A DNA stretch of 64,000 nucleotides from Panagrolaimus kolymaensis (Eukaryota; Nematoda; Chromadorea; Rhabditida; Panagrolaimidae). Under the pieces are notes generated by a model, which saw only the letters and a list, made by a program, of their open reading frames with translations, was not told the DNA's origin and searched no databases. Each line of letters starts with the position of its first letter. The stretch's first letter is position 1. A program made the position numbers and the translations under genes. Positions 45,838 through 57,361 of the stretch are shown here, in pieces. The stretch spans positions 3,286,001 through 3,350,000 of the forward strand of contig JAJQJQ010000027.1 in NCBI GenBank assembly GCA_028622995.1. The letters are read 5' to 3'.

Positions 45838-47076
45838 TCATTTCCATAATTGTTTTAACTCTTGAAAATATTTTTCATGATTGATTGTTGCTGGAATATT
45901 TTTACCAAATGGATTTTTTACAGTTTTTACAATATTATTACTTGAGGTAATAATTTGTTTGGAATTTTGAATAAAAAATAATCGAAGAAATATGCAAGAA
46001 AAAGAAATACTATAAAACTAAAAAGAAAAAAAACTAAAATAAAAAAATCGAAATTTAAAGAATGGTAAGTTTTCTTACAATATGATAGACACTTAATGGT
46101 GGAGATGGCAGACCAAAAACTTGAGTAATAACATTCGCAAAAGAACCAAATTGAGCAAGCAACATATAAATTAAAATAAATGGAAATAAATAATTTATTA
46201 TTTTTATATTTTCAGCGATCTAAAAAAATTTATTTTCATGATATATTAATTTCTTTTAAAAACTTAAATTATGTCGCCTTTTCAAAGTGATACGATATGC
46301 AGATTGTATATAGATTTTTCTATTCAAGAAATGCAAAACGGGACAAATAGCTAGGGTCAAAAGATGTTGAAACCACATAAAATAATTTTGTAAATCATAA
46401 AGATAAAGTTTGCCGGGAACAAACCTGGCTAAAAAAAATTTGGTTAGTAAAAAATTATAAATGTAAAGTTATCCAAAAATTCAAAAACTTACTGTAAGTC
46501 ACAAAAGATACATATAAAATCGTAATAGTCACAGTTTGGAAGGTTAATCCCCAAAATAACACCAACTTTGAGGTCAAAGTATATTTTTCAAGTTTTATTG
46601 TAGCAATAATCCTTTCCAAAGCTATAGTTAATAAAGATTGTCGAATTTGTTGTGATGAAAATGATACTAACGCTCTTACAACTTCAATAATCGGGAAATC
46701 AAATCCTGAGTACAAAATATAAAAAATTGCCATGAATATTGATATAATTATGAGGGAAAATATGAAAGGTACAGTGTTTACTAATAAATATAACCTGAAA
46801 AATATTATAAATATATTAAAAAAATCCGAAACTCTTTTTTTAAAAACAGTATTTTTATGAAGTGTCATAACAAAAAATTTCGCATTTTAATATGTGTGAA
46901 AATATTTACAGTAAGACTTTTTTATTACTAAATCTAAATAACTTTGATTACCTTAAAGCTTTTGGAAGAACTTGAAGGGTGTGATATCGTTTAACTGCAA
47001 TATAAACACCAAATATCCATGTTATTATAGCTAATATTAAACTTATAATAAAACAAATAAATTCAAAGCTTACCAT
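45838..47076 (-). CDS. Sra/Srab-like 7TM chemoreceptor, multi-exon
   Basis: Spliced minus-strand receptor. Exon 1 (47076-46952) has TM1 and KRYHTLQVLPKALR. Exon 2 (46794-46493) has TM2-TM4 with SFSSQQIRQSLLTIALERI (ERI after TM3). An exon starting near 46428 has LTLAICPVLHFLNRKIY. Then IAENIKIINYLFPF, and a last exon ending EKYFQELKQLWK before the TGA at 45838-45840. Exon phases agree except the donor near 46265 after LKRRHN, where no good GT is seen. It is a paralog of 48263-49470 in every part. The family assignment rests on the ALERIIAT motif and the layout. Confidence 0.65.
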
Positions 47077-47121
47077 AGCTGAAAGCTAACTAACAACTTT
47101 TTTTTGTAATAAAAATAATTC

Positions 47122-47836
47122 GGTACTTCTTCGGTATAAGCACCCCGGGTTCTGGTTCTTTAAGAATCCTTTTGGGTTCTGGATCTTTAACATTTTTTAT
47201 AGGATCTGGATCTTTAAGAATCTTTTTAGGATCTGGATCTTTTAGATTATTTATAGGTTCTGGATCTTTAACATTCTTTTTGGGTTCTGGATCTCTAATA
47301 ACCTTTGAGGGTTCTGGATCATTAAGATCCTTTATTGGTTCTGGATCTCTAAGAATCCTTTTCGGTTCTGGATCTTTAACATTATTTATAGGATCTGGAT
47401 CTTTAAGAATCTTCTTAGGATCTGGATCTTTTAGATTATTTATAGGTTCTGGATCTTTAATAACCTTAAAGGGTTCTGGATCATTAAGATCCTTTATAGG
47501 TTCCTGGATCCTTTATATGTTCTGGATCTCTAAGAAACCTTTTGGGTTCTGGATCTTTATCATTATTTATAGGATCTGGATCTTTAATATTATAGGATCT
47601 GGATCTTTAAGAATCTTTTATAGGATCTGGATCTTTAGGATCCTTTTTAGGTTATGGATCTTTATTTAATGGATCTGGATCTTAACTTTAAAGGATCTGG
47701 ATCTTTAACATTATTTATAGGATCTGGATCTTTAATATTATTTATAGGATCTGGATCTAAAAGATTGTTAAAGATCCAGAACCCAAAAGGATTCTTAAAG
47801 AACCAGAACCCGGGGTGCTTATACCGAAGAAGTGCC
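47122..47836. mobile_element. hAT-like non-autonomous element filled with a minisatellite
   Basis: A 715-bp element with long inverted repeats of about 70 bp (starting GGYACTTCTTCGGTATAAGC). It is flanked by perfect 8-bp duplications AATAATTC at 47114-47121 and 47837-47844. Between the ends lies a tandem array of about 20 copies with a period near 27-30 bases, unit GGATCTGGATCTTTAA plus a variable AT-rich filler. A chance open frame (GSGSL repeats) runs through it. Confidence 0.8.
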
Positions 47837-48262
47837 AATAATTCTTTTATAATAAATATTAAAAATCCATGCCGTGAGAAAATTAATATAATCTTTATTT
47901 AAAAAAAAGAGTAAATGGAGCACGCAAATTATTATGTACTTTTTGTTTTAATTATACATATTTCACAACTAACTTTTTTTAAATAAAATATTTTTTTTGT
48001 TTTTTTAATTAGGAAATATAAAACTTAATAAGCTGTGGGTATAAATGCACCAGACATCAAGTAGTCAGGCATCTGTACTATGCTGTCTTTTGTGCGTGGT
48101 AGTAAATTTTAATAAATTTGTATTATAAACTTTTCTCTTTTCTTTATTATATTTAACAATTTTCTTTTTCACACAGTTTTTTTTATAGACCTCCAATATG
48201 TGATAATTATCATGTTTAAATTAGGTAAAAGTCTATTACAATTTTCTTTAGTTTTTTTTTCT

Positions 48263-49470
48263 TCAATGATTCCATTGATGTTGTAATTGTTTAAAATATG
48301 TTTCACTTGTTCCATTCGCTAATATTTGCTTTCCAAATGCATTGGTTATTGTTTGAACTAAACCAGATGATGATGATGCTGGGATAATTCTATTATGTCG
48401 CATATAAAGTAATTGTTGAATCATAATCATTAAAAATGACAGATTATAACACTATAAGATTTTTAATTTTAGATATCAAAGACGGATGGAAATTTTTTTT
48501 TTCGTAAAAAAAATTAAAAATTCTAAAATCTTGACTTACGATAACAAAAATGCATCCTGGCATTTGTTCAATATTAGGCAACAAATTGAAAATACCTCCG
48601 AATATGGTTATTATCGATCCAAAAGGAGCTATGAATGAATAAATAACGATAGGTGGAAATAAAAATGATAAAACTTTAACATTTTCAAAAATCTAAAGAA
48701 ACCCAAATTATCTTGCAACTTTTTTACGTTTCTTTTTTTACCTGATATCTTCGCTTTAATGTAATTTGAAAAGCCATGGATTTATACATTCTTTTATTTC
48801 TCGCCTTCAATATAGGGCACAATAAGAGAGTTGTAAAATGAGTCATAAACATAAGTCCAAGTGATATATAAGTATATTGTTGATATGAGGGGATATAAAC
48901 AGCTGAAATGAAACATGTTTTTGTTTTTGTTTTTTTAAATTGAATTTTTAGTAGCCTTAAAATACTTACTCATGACTGAAAAAACCGTATATAAAATAGC
49001 TGCAAAATATGAATGAACCGTCAATCCAGCGAATAATGACAATGTAGAAGAATATTTATATTTTTCTAGATATATCGTCGCGATAATTCGTTCAATCACA
49101 ATACAAGAAAATGTGCATCGAATTTGTTGGGCAGAAAATGCAATTAAAAAGCGTAAAATTTTAAGGGATAAATGATTTTCGGTATGAATAATTAAATAAA
49201 TTATTGAAAAATAAATAGAAGTTATATTTATGATTAACGCAAATGGTAATAAACATGCCCATATGTAGAGTCTATAATCAAAAGTTTCAGTAGTTATTTC
49301 TTAATATTTATTTGCAACAAAAAATAGTCTAAGAAAAAGACATACCTTAAACCTCGAGGAAGAATTCGAAGGCGATGTTTGAGCCTTTTGAATGCATAAA
49401 TAGCTGTTAACAAAGTTATTAAACTTAAAGTTAATGAGAAAATATAGCAAATTGTGAAAAGAATCGACAT
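48263..49470 (-). CDS. Sra/Srab-like 7TM chemoreceptor, multi-exon
   Basis: Spliced minus-strand receptor, paralog of 45838-47076. The ATG at 49470 opens TM1 and FKRLKHRLRILPRGLR. The next exon has LYIWACLLPFALIINI and FSAQQIRCTFSCIVIERI. Further exons have LLLCPILKARNKRMYKSM with LKRRYQ, then IFENVKVLSFLFPP, and a last exon ending YFKQLQHQWNH before TGA at 48263-48265. Exon order and intron positions match the paralog, so the pair is a tandem duplication with the 715-bp transposon between the two. Ligand unknown. Confidence 0.66.
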
Positions 49471-50570
49471 CGAAAAAAAAATCTTTTAGTTTAAAACACG
49501 TTTTTTGAGAAAGTGGAGCTTGGTCTGGCACAGGTTAGAAAGATTTCCATTTCTGCTTATGAAACTTCATCCTTAGGGTCAATTTGGGCCAAAAATCACG
49601 AATTTCAACTCCATTTGGCCGGATGATATGTTTAATATGGAGATATGGTCACTTTCGCGTTAGAACCCGAAATAATTTTTTAAGACCAATATATAAAAAA
49701 ATTTCTTCTATTTTCATTTTTTCCACATAAAATTGAGTCTTTTTCGTATTGATCACAAAAATTGATGTCCATATAAATCCCTCTATTCGGTTACATTAAA
49801 GATAAAAATATGTAAAAATTTGCATAAATCTTGATATATCTCGAAACTTTTGTATTGCGGTTGAAGATATGTCTTACATATTCGGATTCTCCATAGTTTT
49901 TTACATATGGGGAGTGAAACACATCTTAAAAATCGGGGGCTCAGCCCATTTGGTGAATTTTAGAAGTTGGTGAATTTAAATATTTAAATAGGTCTATTAT
50001 TGAAGGTCGAAAAGGAAGTTATTGAATTAAAGGTATTTTGAAGGAAATGGAGTCATAAAAATTAAAATAAATAAAATTAGAATTTTGGTAACATTACACT
50101 TCATTCCTGCCTTTATGGATAGCTCCATATCAAGCTTTCCACCTATGACACCAAATATCAAAGTTAACAAAAAATTGATAAGTTTTCATTTTTTTTATTT
50201 TGGTTTAAAACAACTGATTTTTATGTTTTCAACATCGCTGATGAAGAATTTGATATCTGTTTTAGAGATTGAATAAATAAAAACAAAGTTATACGGACAC
50301 TCAAATATTTAAATTTCTAGAAAAAAATTTCTTTTTCATCTTCACTTCATTTAAAATGAGTGAAAGCTTTTATTTATGTATAATATTTTTTAAACTTAAT
50401 ATTCTTTTTTTTGCATTTCTGAAAATTTTAAGAAATTTTTTTATGTATTCAAAAATTTTATTATTTAATACAGATCACATAACTTAAATGATAAAACAAA
50501 GTCCTGACTAACAAAAATATTAAAATTAAAAATATCAACTTTTTCTTCTTTTGTTTTAAAGTTGCTTAAT
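49471..50570. other. Gap likely to contain the left end of the Polinton
   Basis: Between the receptor start and the first Polinton gene. The composition differs a little from the host introns and there are no genes. A Polinton terminal inverted repeat should start in or near this stretch, but its partner lies beyond the window end, so the boundary cannot be set. Confidence 0.4.
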
Positions 50571-51407
50571 TTATTCTTCTTCGCTTTCATAAAGGCCTTG
50601 AATATCATCGCTATCAACATATTCACCTGCGCTATTTTTATCCGGTACAGCAGTATTGCCTTGTGTAACGCATTCATAAATTTCATCGAATTCGTCAGAA
50701 GCCATGGGTTCATCTTCGAATTCCACTTCAATGTCTCCTAAAAGAAAAAAAATATTTTTGCGCAATTGGTATTTTTTATTTTTACCTGTTTCTTCATTCA
50801 TTTGTTCAATAACTTCTTCAGATTCCTCTTCATTTTCCACTTCTTCAAGATTTTCACCTCCTCTTTCTCTGATTTTTTTTATTTTTCTTCCAAAGTAGGA
50901 CATAATTTGGGCGGCATTAAGTCGCTCATCGGGTTTAAATAATTTATTTCCATCTGGTCCTTGCTCTTCTCGCATTAAATTTTCAACGACTTTTGGATCG
51001 ATTCTTCTTTGGCCATTTTGATATTTTTTAAGTTGTTTGTCCAAGAATTGTAGTTGCTCTGAAGTAAATCTGACATTTTTTCTTGGCTTTGTCAACGCCC
51101 ATCCTAAAGGTAAAACTTTATCAACTGCTTCTTCTCCAGCTGTATGCAGTGCTTCAGCAACTTCAGGAGTGTAATGTTCATCGCAAATATTTTCCAGCTG
51201 ATCGACAAAGGCATTGAGGGCATATTCATACTGAGTAATTTTTTCTGGGACTTTGTCATGGACGCCATTGATTAAATGCCGGAAAAGGTTTCCCAATTTA
51301 GCATATTCTGCTCGACAAGTTGGTTCAGGGCAAGAATACAAGGCATGTGAATTAAATTGCACTTCAGAAGAATATAGTCCGGGAAAATTCTCGAGTTTCC
51401 GGAACAT
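50571..51407 (-). CDS. Polinton C2H2/helix-turn-helix-like nuclear protein, two exons
   Basis: About 262 residues, exons 51407-50786 and 50737-50571 joined in phase 1. Near the N-terminus CPEPTCRAEYAKLGNLFRH plus LINGVH has the spacing of a C2H2 zinc finger. Residues about 120-190 (VRFTSEQLQFLDKQL, then PDERLNAAQIMSYFGRKIKK) look like a homeodomain-like helical DNA-binding segment. The C-terminus is very acidic (Glu/Asp-rich, ESEEE end). A DNA-binding regulator of the element is a reasonable inference; I do not recognise a named family. Copies of the start region are repeated upstream (see 51391-51640). Confidence 0.65.
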   Translation of the reverse strand: MFRKLENFPGLYSSEVQFNSHALYSCPEPTCRAEYAKLGNLFRHLINGVHDKVPEKITQYEYALNAFVDQLENICDEHYTPEVAEALHTAGEEAVDKVLPLGWALTKPRKNVRFTSEQLQFLDKQLKKYQNGQRRIDPKVVENLMREEQGPDGNKLFKPDERLNAAQIMSYFGRKIKKIRERGGENLEEVENEEESEEVIEQMNEETGKNKKYQLRKNIFFLLGDIEVEFEDEPMASDEFDEIYECVTQGNTAVPDKNSAGEYVDSDDIQGLYESEEE

Positions 51408-51640
51408 AGCCGTAAAAACGCATTTTTTCTCGGACTTAGTTTTATTTTCATCTTTTTTTTCTCGGACTTAGAAAATTTTACACTTTTTTTCGGGGACTTA
51501 GAAAAAAAAGCTCGTTCGCGACTTTGCATGTTATCGAGTTTTTGGAACATAGTTTTTTTTCCGCTCCGTGTTATCGAGTTTTTGGAACATAGTTTTTTTC
51601 GTGAGCAAAGAAAAAAAAGCGCTGTTATCGAGTTTTAGTC
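51391..51640. repeat. Short repeats copying the start region of the C2H2 gene
   Basis: The plus-strand sequence TATCGAGTTTTTGGAACAT occurs at about 51532-51550 and 51572-51590. It resembles TCTCGAGTTTCCGGAACAT at 51390-51408, which contains the gene's ATG (on minus). A fourth partial copy lies near 51625. Interleaved with them are three copies of CTCGGACTTAG or CGGGGACTTAG. Confidence 0.6.
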
Positions 51641-51862
51641 ACTTTCTTTTCTCTTTCCTTCTTTTTTTTCTTCATCGTTCGCTTGTTCGAAAAGAAAGAC
51701 ATGTTGTGTGTGTGTTGTTTTGAATGATTTATTATTGATTGAAGGGAAAAGATTTTTAACGCTTCGTGTTTTTGCAACAGTTTTTTGCTTCGACATTTTT
51801 TTAAAGTGAAAATTGTTTTATTTTATATTTTATAATAATGTGAAAAGTAATCAGAAAAAAAT

Positions 51863-54800
51863 CTATTTTTTACGGTAACCATAAGGTTTAATCGATAATG
51901 ATTTACTTTTAATAATGTCCTTTTTAAAGACCGGGCGCCATCGCTTTATCATCGTTTTGCTTCTGAGAATATTTGTTTTTGAGCGCGTTATTGTAAAATA
52001 TTCAACATCAATCCCATTTTTATCATCATCCTGTCCATATTTACTATAAAAAATATTCATTAATTTTTGCACCAACAAATAAAAAAACACTTACGCTTGG
52101 TTGATTGTAGCTTTTTTCATGGCTTTATAGGTTAAACCTTTGCTGGCTTTAAAAGTCAAAGGAAATCCTCTGACTTTCAAAGTTTCTTGAACATCAGTTG
52201 GATCTGCACGCGCATGATGCTTGTACCCATAATTTTTTGGACCACCTAAGCAAATCCAATGATTGAGATTTTTAAAGGTGTACCTTCTCTTACCTGCATA
52301 AAAGTCGAATATCCTTCGATCTGACATATCCCTTGCCATATCGCCAAGAAATTCACCTTCCGTAACTTTGGGTTCACCTTTTTTGTGGATGTAAAAAATT
52401 GAGTCTAAAAATAACTTGCATTTTCTTTATAAAAAACTATTAAAAATAAAATACCCGTATCGACATATAATAATCTTTTGGGTTTGATTTGTTCCATGAA
52501 ATGAAGCAATCTGAGCCGCGCTTGTGATGTAACAAAGCAAGCTACAGGGAGATTGTTTGTCAATGGTTGTTTTTGAAATTCAGATTTGTCTCGAATAACA
52601 ATACGATCGATGCTTTCAGAAACTTTTGTTATATCCAAAACTTCAATTTTATCATCCAAAAGAATATTCCAAAAGGATTTTGGCGTGTTGGTAAAAACTA
52701 CTTTTGAAAGTTCAGCTCTTTGTGCCATTTTACCCCATAAACTAAAAAATAAAATAGTAGCTTGCTTGGTTGTCTAGCATCAAAAAAAAAGGCTAACCTG
52801 TTTGAAAGTAATTTTCCACATGCTGCTTTTCCAGGATTAACAGTAATAGCATCTGGCTCTAAATCAATGTTTTCTCGAATTTTATATTGCTTAATAAATT
52901 CAGCTTTGTTTTGAACATTCTTCCATCCGCTATTCTCGATTTTATACTTTAAAAAAGTATTTACATAACCCGTGAAAAGTTCCGTGCTCCAATTAGGATA
53001 ATCCCAAACCTTAAAAAAATAAATTTATTTTATATATTCATGATTTTTTTTCAGGCTTACCTCATAAACTTCCAACACAGTGTAATTTCTTGCAAGACCG
53101 GCATTTAATTCTTTATGGCTAAATGCTGCAATCCAAGCTCTTTTATTTATTGAATGGCGACATTTTGATGATGATCGATTCTCACAACAAGTCGAGCAAA
53201 GCGGAAATGTTATGTAGCCGTTTTTTGTTCGATATGGTAAGGCAGCTAATTCCCGTGATGGAGGGGGTAAAACTTTACATAAAATAAAACCACGATAAGG
53301 ATTATGTGAAGGCTTGGTCCAAGGAAGATTTTTAATGCTTTCACCAGTAATAACTTTTGGATTATTTACCATAAAATCTCCATATTTTTTAATGTAAGGA
53401 TAAAGTGAAATGATGTCCACACTGATAATTTCTTCATCATCCTTGCACGTGTATCCAAATTTGAAGTTTTCAGTGCGGCCACCACGAAAAGCATCTCTTC
53501 GAAGTTCCATAATTGGAGGAACTGAAATATTTTTATAAAAATCCTTGAATTTTCTTTCTTTTTTAATAAGCTTATCAGCTTCACACTCCCAAAAATATTC
53601 CAAAGGCATAATTTTTTTAATTTCATTAATTCGATCCATTGTTTCAGTGAACAAATCAATCGAATTTTTCCCATTGGTTAATTTGGTTGAAAAAAGCGGA
53701 TAGCATGTTTGACATCCATGGAAGTAACATCTGGAAAAAAAAAGAAGAAAAGAATATATAAATATGGTTAAAAATATGTTTTACCCAAGGAATTCAATTC
53801 CTTTCACTGGATTTCCACCTTCATCAAGAACAACACCATCAAGAAAATAAGATGTTCCAGGTACTTTAAATTCCCCAGCTTTCCAGGTAGCTTCTTGAAT
53901 TTTTAGATCATGAACAGCTGCATACCATTTGATGAATTTCAAACCTTTAGTGGATGCCTTGGTTTTTTGAGTGGAACGGTATCCATGCTCAGGTGCGTTG
54001 ACCATTTGATTAGGCTTTAAAAAATTGCGTCTAAATACCTCCATGGCAAATTTTGGTGCTGTTGTGCCAAAAAAGAAGGGGTCAATATTAGTGGCTTCAA
54101 TCATATTTTTTCTATATTCAACACAGCTTTTTTGCAGAATATCCACATCCAATTCACAATACGAAATGATTTGATCAGCCAAACAAAAAGATTCATGCTT
54201 ATGTTCTTCATACCATTCGAGGAATTCGCTTCTTTCTTTTGGACGCATATTATCCACATCATAATACTTTAATTTGGGCAAAGTTGATAAAACTTTAAAC
54301 AAATTTTTTTGCTTGATAAATTCGTAGGGAAAGTACCCTTTTTTTGCTTCAAAGTTGTATGTGGCTGGAAGTTTTGCTAAGGGTTGCATCATAAAATTAT
54401 AACTATCTTTGAATGTGAATTTGTTGCCATTTTTTGTAATATCAAGCCTAAAAACAAAACAATTATTATAAATCTATTTATTTTCAATTAAAAACTTTTT
54501 ACCTGTAAATTTTAAATCCTACACTTGTAATTTCAGGTCTAATACCGTTTTCAAGCAATGGATTCACGCAGAAATGTATGTCAAACTTTCCTCCTCCATG
54601 ACTCAAAATAATCGTGAGGGGCATCTTTTTTTTAGTGGCTCGTACTAAAACAAACTTCAAAAATTCAAGAATTGGTGTTGAATCTTTTGTGAAGCCTTTG
54701 AATGTTTGTTTTCTTTTTGTAACAAAACATGCACAATTTGTAGCAAAAACATCTGAACCAGGATCAATACCTTCATCCATACATGCTGAACATAATATTG

Positions 54801-56797
54801 TAACACATACCAAAATCACAACATGAACACCATCGATTGTTTGTGTTTCACAATCGAAGAATATATAACGGACTATGGGATTTCCTTGATGCTTAATGGG
54901 TTGTATATAACAATATTTTTCAGCATCACTATGGATTATGTCACATGTTTTACTTTCAATTACGGGTTCATTAAAAACATCTTCACATGTATGTTTGATT
55001 TTATTACCTCGTTTTTGAACCACATTCCCACAAACATTACAATAATATCTTTCTTGGCATAAAGAACGGTGATTGCGTTGACCAGTTTTAGTGGATTTAT
55101 GAAAATCAAAACACGATTTTCGATTAAACCAGTAGCCACAGTCAATACATTTTATAGCTGATTTTCCAGGTTCAAGCTGGCATGGATAAGCATCTCCTCC
55201 ATATCTCAAGCACGCACGACAACATTTGCGGCATTCCTTGAAATGAAAAATCCTTGAAACTGGACGTTCACAATCAACACAAAAACGATTGCACTAAAAA
55301 ACCAAATTAATTTTTATTAACAAACTTTATGATCACAAAATTACATTTAAAAATTGGGTTAAAACTGGTATAAAATCAAAATGGTTGTTTATTAAACTCA
55401 AATATAAATCATTATTTCCTTCTTCACCTTTAAAAATAACTCCTTTGAACTGATCAAAAATTACTATTCTTGCTGATACATGTTTTTGCAGTAAACCAAC
55501 ATCAGTAAGATTATAAGTTTTTTTCTTCAAACTTAACCCCGCATCTTTCATGAGTTTTTCAGCTTCTGAATCAAGTTGAGTATGGATATAATCATTCAAT
55601 TGCCTTTTGTTCTTTTTTGCAGCAGCTAATCCATAAACAATGGCTCGTGCAAGGCAAAAGCTGTTATTGGTGTTGCATGGAACCACATGCTTATTAGCTT
55701 CACAACCAACACAATTACCACCATTTGGGATCCATGCTGCACATATTTTTATGAGCAATTGCGAATTGAATATGGATGCCAGTTTTTCTGATTGAGCAAG
55801 TTGATTGAACAATGCTGCCAGTACTTTGGAATTGTTTTGTTCCAATGAACGAAGTGGAACAAAATAAACTTGGTCCATACCATCTCCAAACATTTGCAAA
55901 TTAACCAAATCAGGTTTTTTCTTATGATCTTTCAAAGCAACATTCATAACATAATCAAAAATGTGGTCCACAAGCAAATCAGGGCGGATACATTCATCGA
56001 TATTTTGGAGCACCGCATTTGTTTCAAAAGTAATATATTTTTTACTAATCGATGAAACTTTTTTAGGTGCTTCAAGCGAAATAAAATGGCTTATATCAAA
56101 CCCATTAAATTTGCCTTTAGCAATATTTTTTCCAGTGAGTGCAATCCGTTTCAATTCCTTTGATAATTTAGAGTTTTCTTTGGAATTTGATGGTCCGCTG
56201 CCATCTTGAACATATTTTATTTCGTGTAATGATAACAGTTTACCAGCTAAAAAAGGTGAATAGGTAAATTTAATTTTCTCTTTTTTTATTGATCGATCAC
56301 CTACATTTAAATTTCCTTTCCAAACTTTTCCAATGATTTGCATTTGATACCATTGCTCGCATTTTTAATGAACGCCATTTTGCTAAAAAATTGCTGTAAT
56401 TTTTAAAGGTTCATGTTTCATATATTCTCACCTTTTTTGCTTTGAACAAATTTAAGAGCTTTGAGTTTTTTGATGGAAAGAAAGTTACAATCTATAAAAG
56501 AAGAGTTGAGAGATAGAAAAAAGTTTTAAAAAAAGAAATAGCTCACTTTTAAATTTCTCCTGGCGTTTGGCTTGGTTGCTCACCATTTTATTATTAACGA
56601 TATTGGCATCTTCGATAGTCAAAAATTTTCCTTCTAAAAATTAATGACATTTTGAAAAAACTTTTTGATAAAATTTAATAATGCTTACTTTTTAATTTTT
56701 CTTTTAAACTCAAAACATTATCATTTATACGCTTTCGTCGAGTAGATTTTAAAAAGGCGGAAAACTCTTTATCCAAATTTCGAGCTAAAAAAACCAT
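51863..56797 (-). CDS. POLB: Protein-primed family B DNA polymerase of the Polinton (about 11 exons)
   Basis: Replicates the element. Main exons: 56343/56300-55345, 55293-54503, 54447-53785, 53730-53061, 53009-52798, 52741-52455, 52404-52095 and 52043-51863, all in matching phase, giving about 1,370 residues from the ATG at 56343. Three small upstream exons (56797-56689, 56633-56547, 56491-56432) splice in phase 1 to an acceptor at 56300 and give a possible start at 56797 (about 1,441 residues). Visible motifs: a Cys-rich zinc cluster (CNRFCVDCERP, CIDCGYWF, YYCNVCGN); exonuclease FFDCET, HGGGKFDIHF and YCELDVDIL; polymerase motif A VDIISLYPY, motif B NPGKAACGKLLSN with LWGKMAQ, and motif C YVDTDS spanning an intron. 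All catalytic carboxylates are present, so it could be active. Motif B's usual NSxYG Tyr is replaced. Confidence 0.88.
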
Positions 56798-57275
56798 TCT
56801 TTTATTTTTTTTGAATTTCGAGCTAAAAAACCATTCTTTTATTTTTTGTCATTAAAAGTTTAAAATCGAACTTTTGATGAAGTCATACATAGAAGAATTT
56901 CTTCTTTTTCTTAACATCTTGAACAACAATCAAACAATCGACACAAAAAAAGATGAACTGTTTTCAAATAATCTCTTTTGTCTTTTATAAATTTTTTGTT
57001 TGAACATGGAATTTTTTCTCATTTTAATATTCGTTTCTCTTTTTTGGATTTTGTATTTTAAGAATACAAAACATCTTTCCATCTCATAACATATTTTTCC
57101 GGGATAATGTTTTTCGAGAAGAAATAACAAATTTATTATTCTTCTTTATCTATTTTCCCAAAACATTGTTCTTTCTCACATTTCCCAACTGAGAAAAAAA
57201 CATTTATTTTTTCCTTCCCGACTCTTTTTCTTGTACGGGATTTTTATGCCATTGCCGCCTATTTTTTTTTCTGGA

Positions 57276-57282
57276 TATAAAA
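57276..57282 (+). promoter_or_regulatory. TATA box before the ssDNA-binding-like gene
   Basis: GGATATAAAATACC, 86 bases before the ATG at 57362 and only a few before the ATG at 57287. Transcription would normally start some 25-30 bases after it, which favours 57362 as the start codon. Confidence 0.5.
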
Positions 57283-57361
57283 TACCATGAAGCTTTTTGA
57301 AAAAATTATCACTTTTCCATTGTCTACCTTTTTTAATATTCATCGTTTTTCAGCAATAAAA

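Noticed and set aside
47172..47669. Open frame encoding GSGSL repeats
   Set aside because: It is the translation of the minisatellite inside the 715-bp transposon; period, bounds and lack of a normal start context show that it is not a gene.
51272..51550. Lys-rich minus frame upstream of the C2H2 gene
   Set aside because: Made of the repeated start region in another frame; it overlaps the true gene in a different frame.
54614..55062. Plus-strand frames opposite the DNA polymerase
   Set aside because: Shadows of the polymerase exons, without features of their own.
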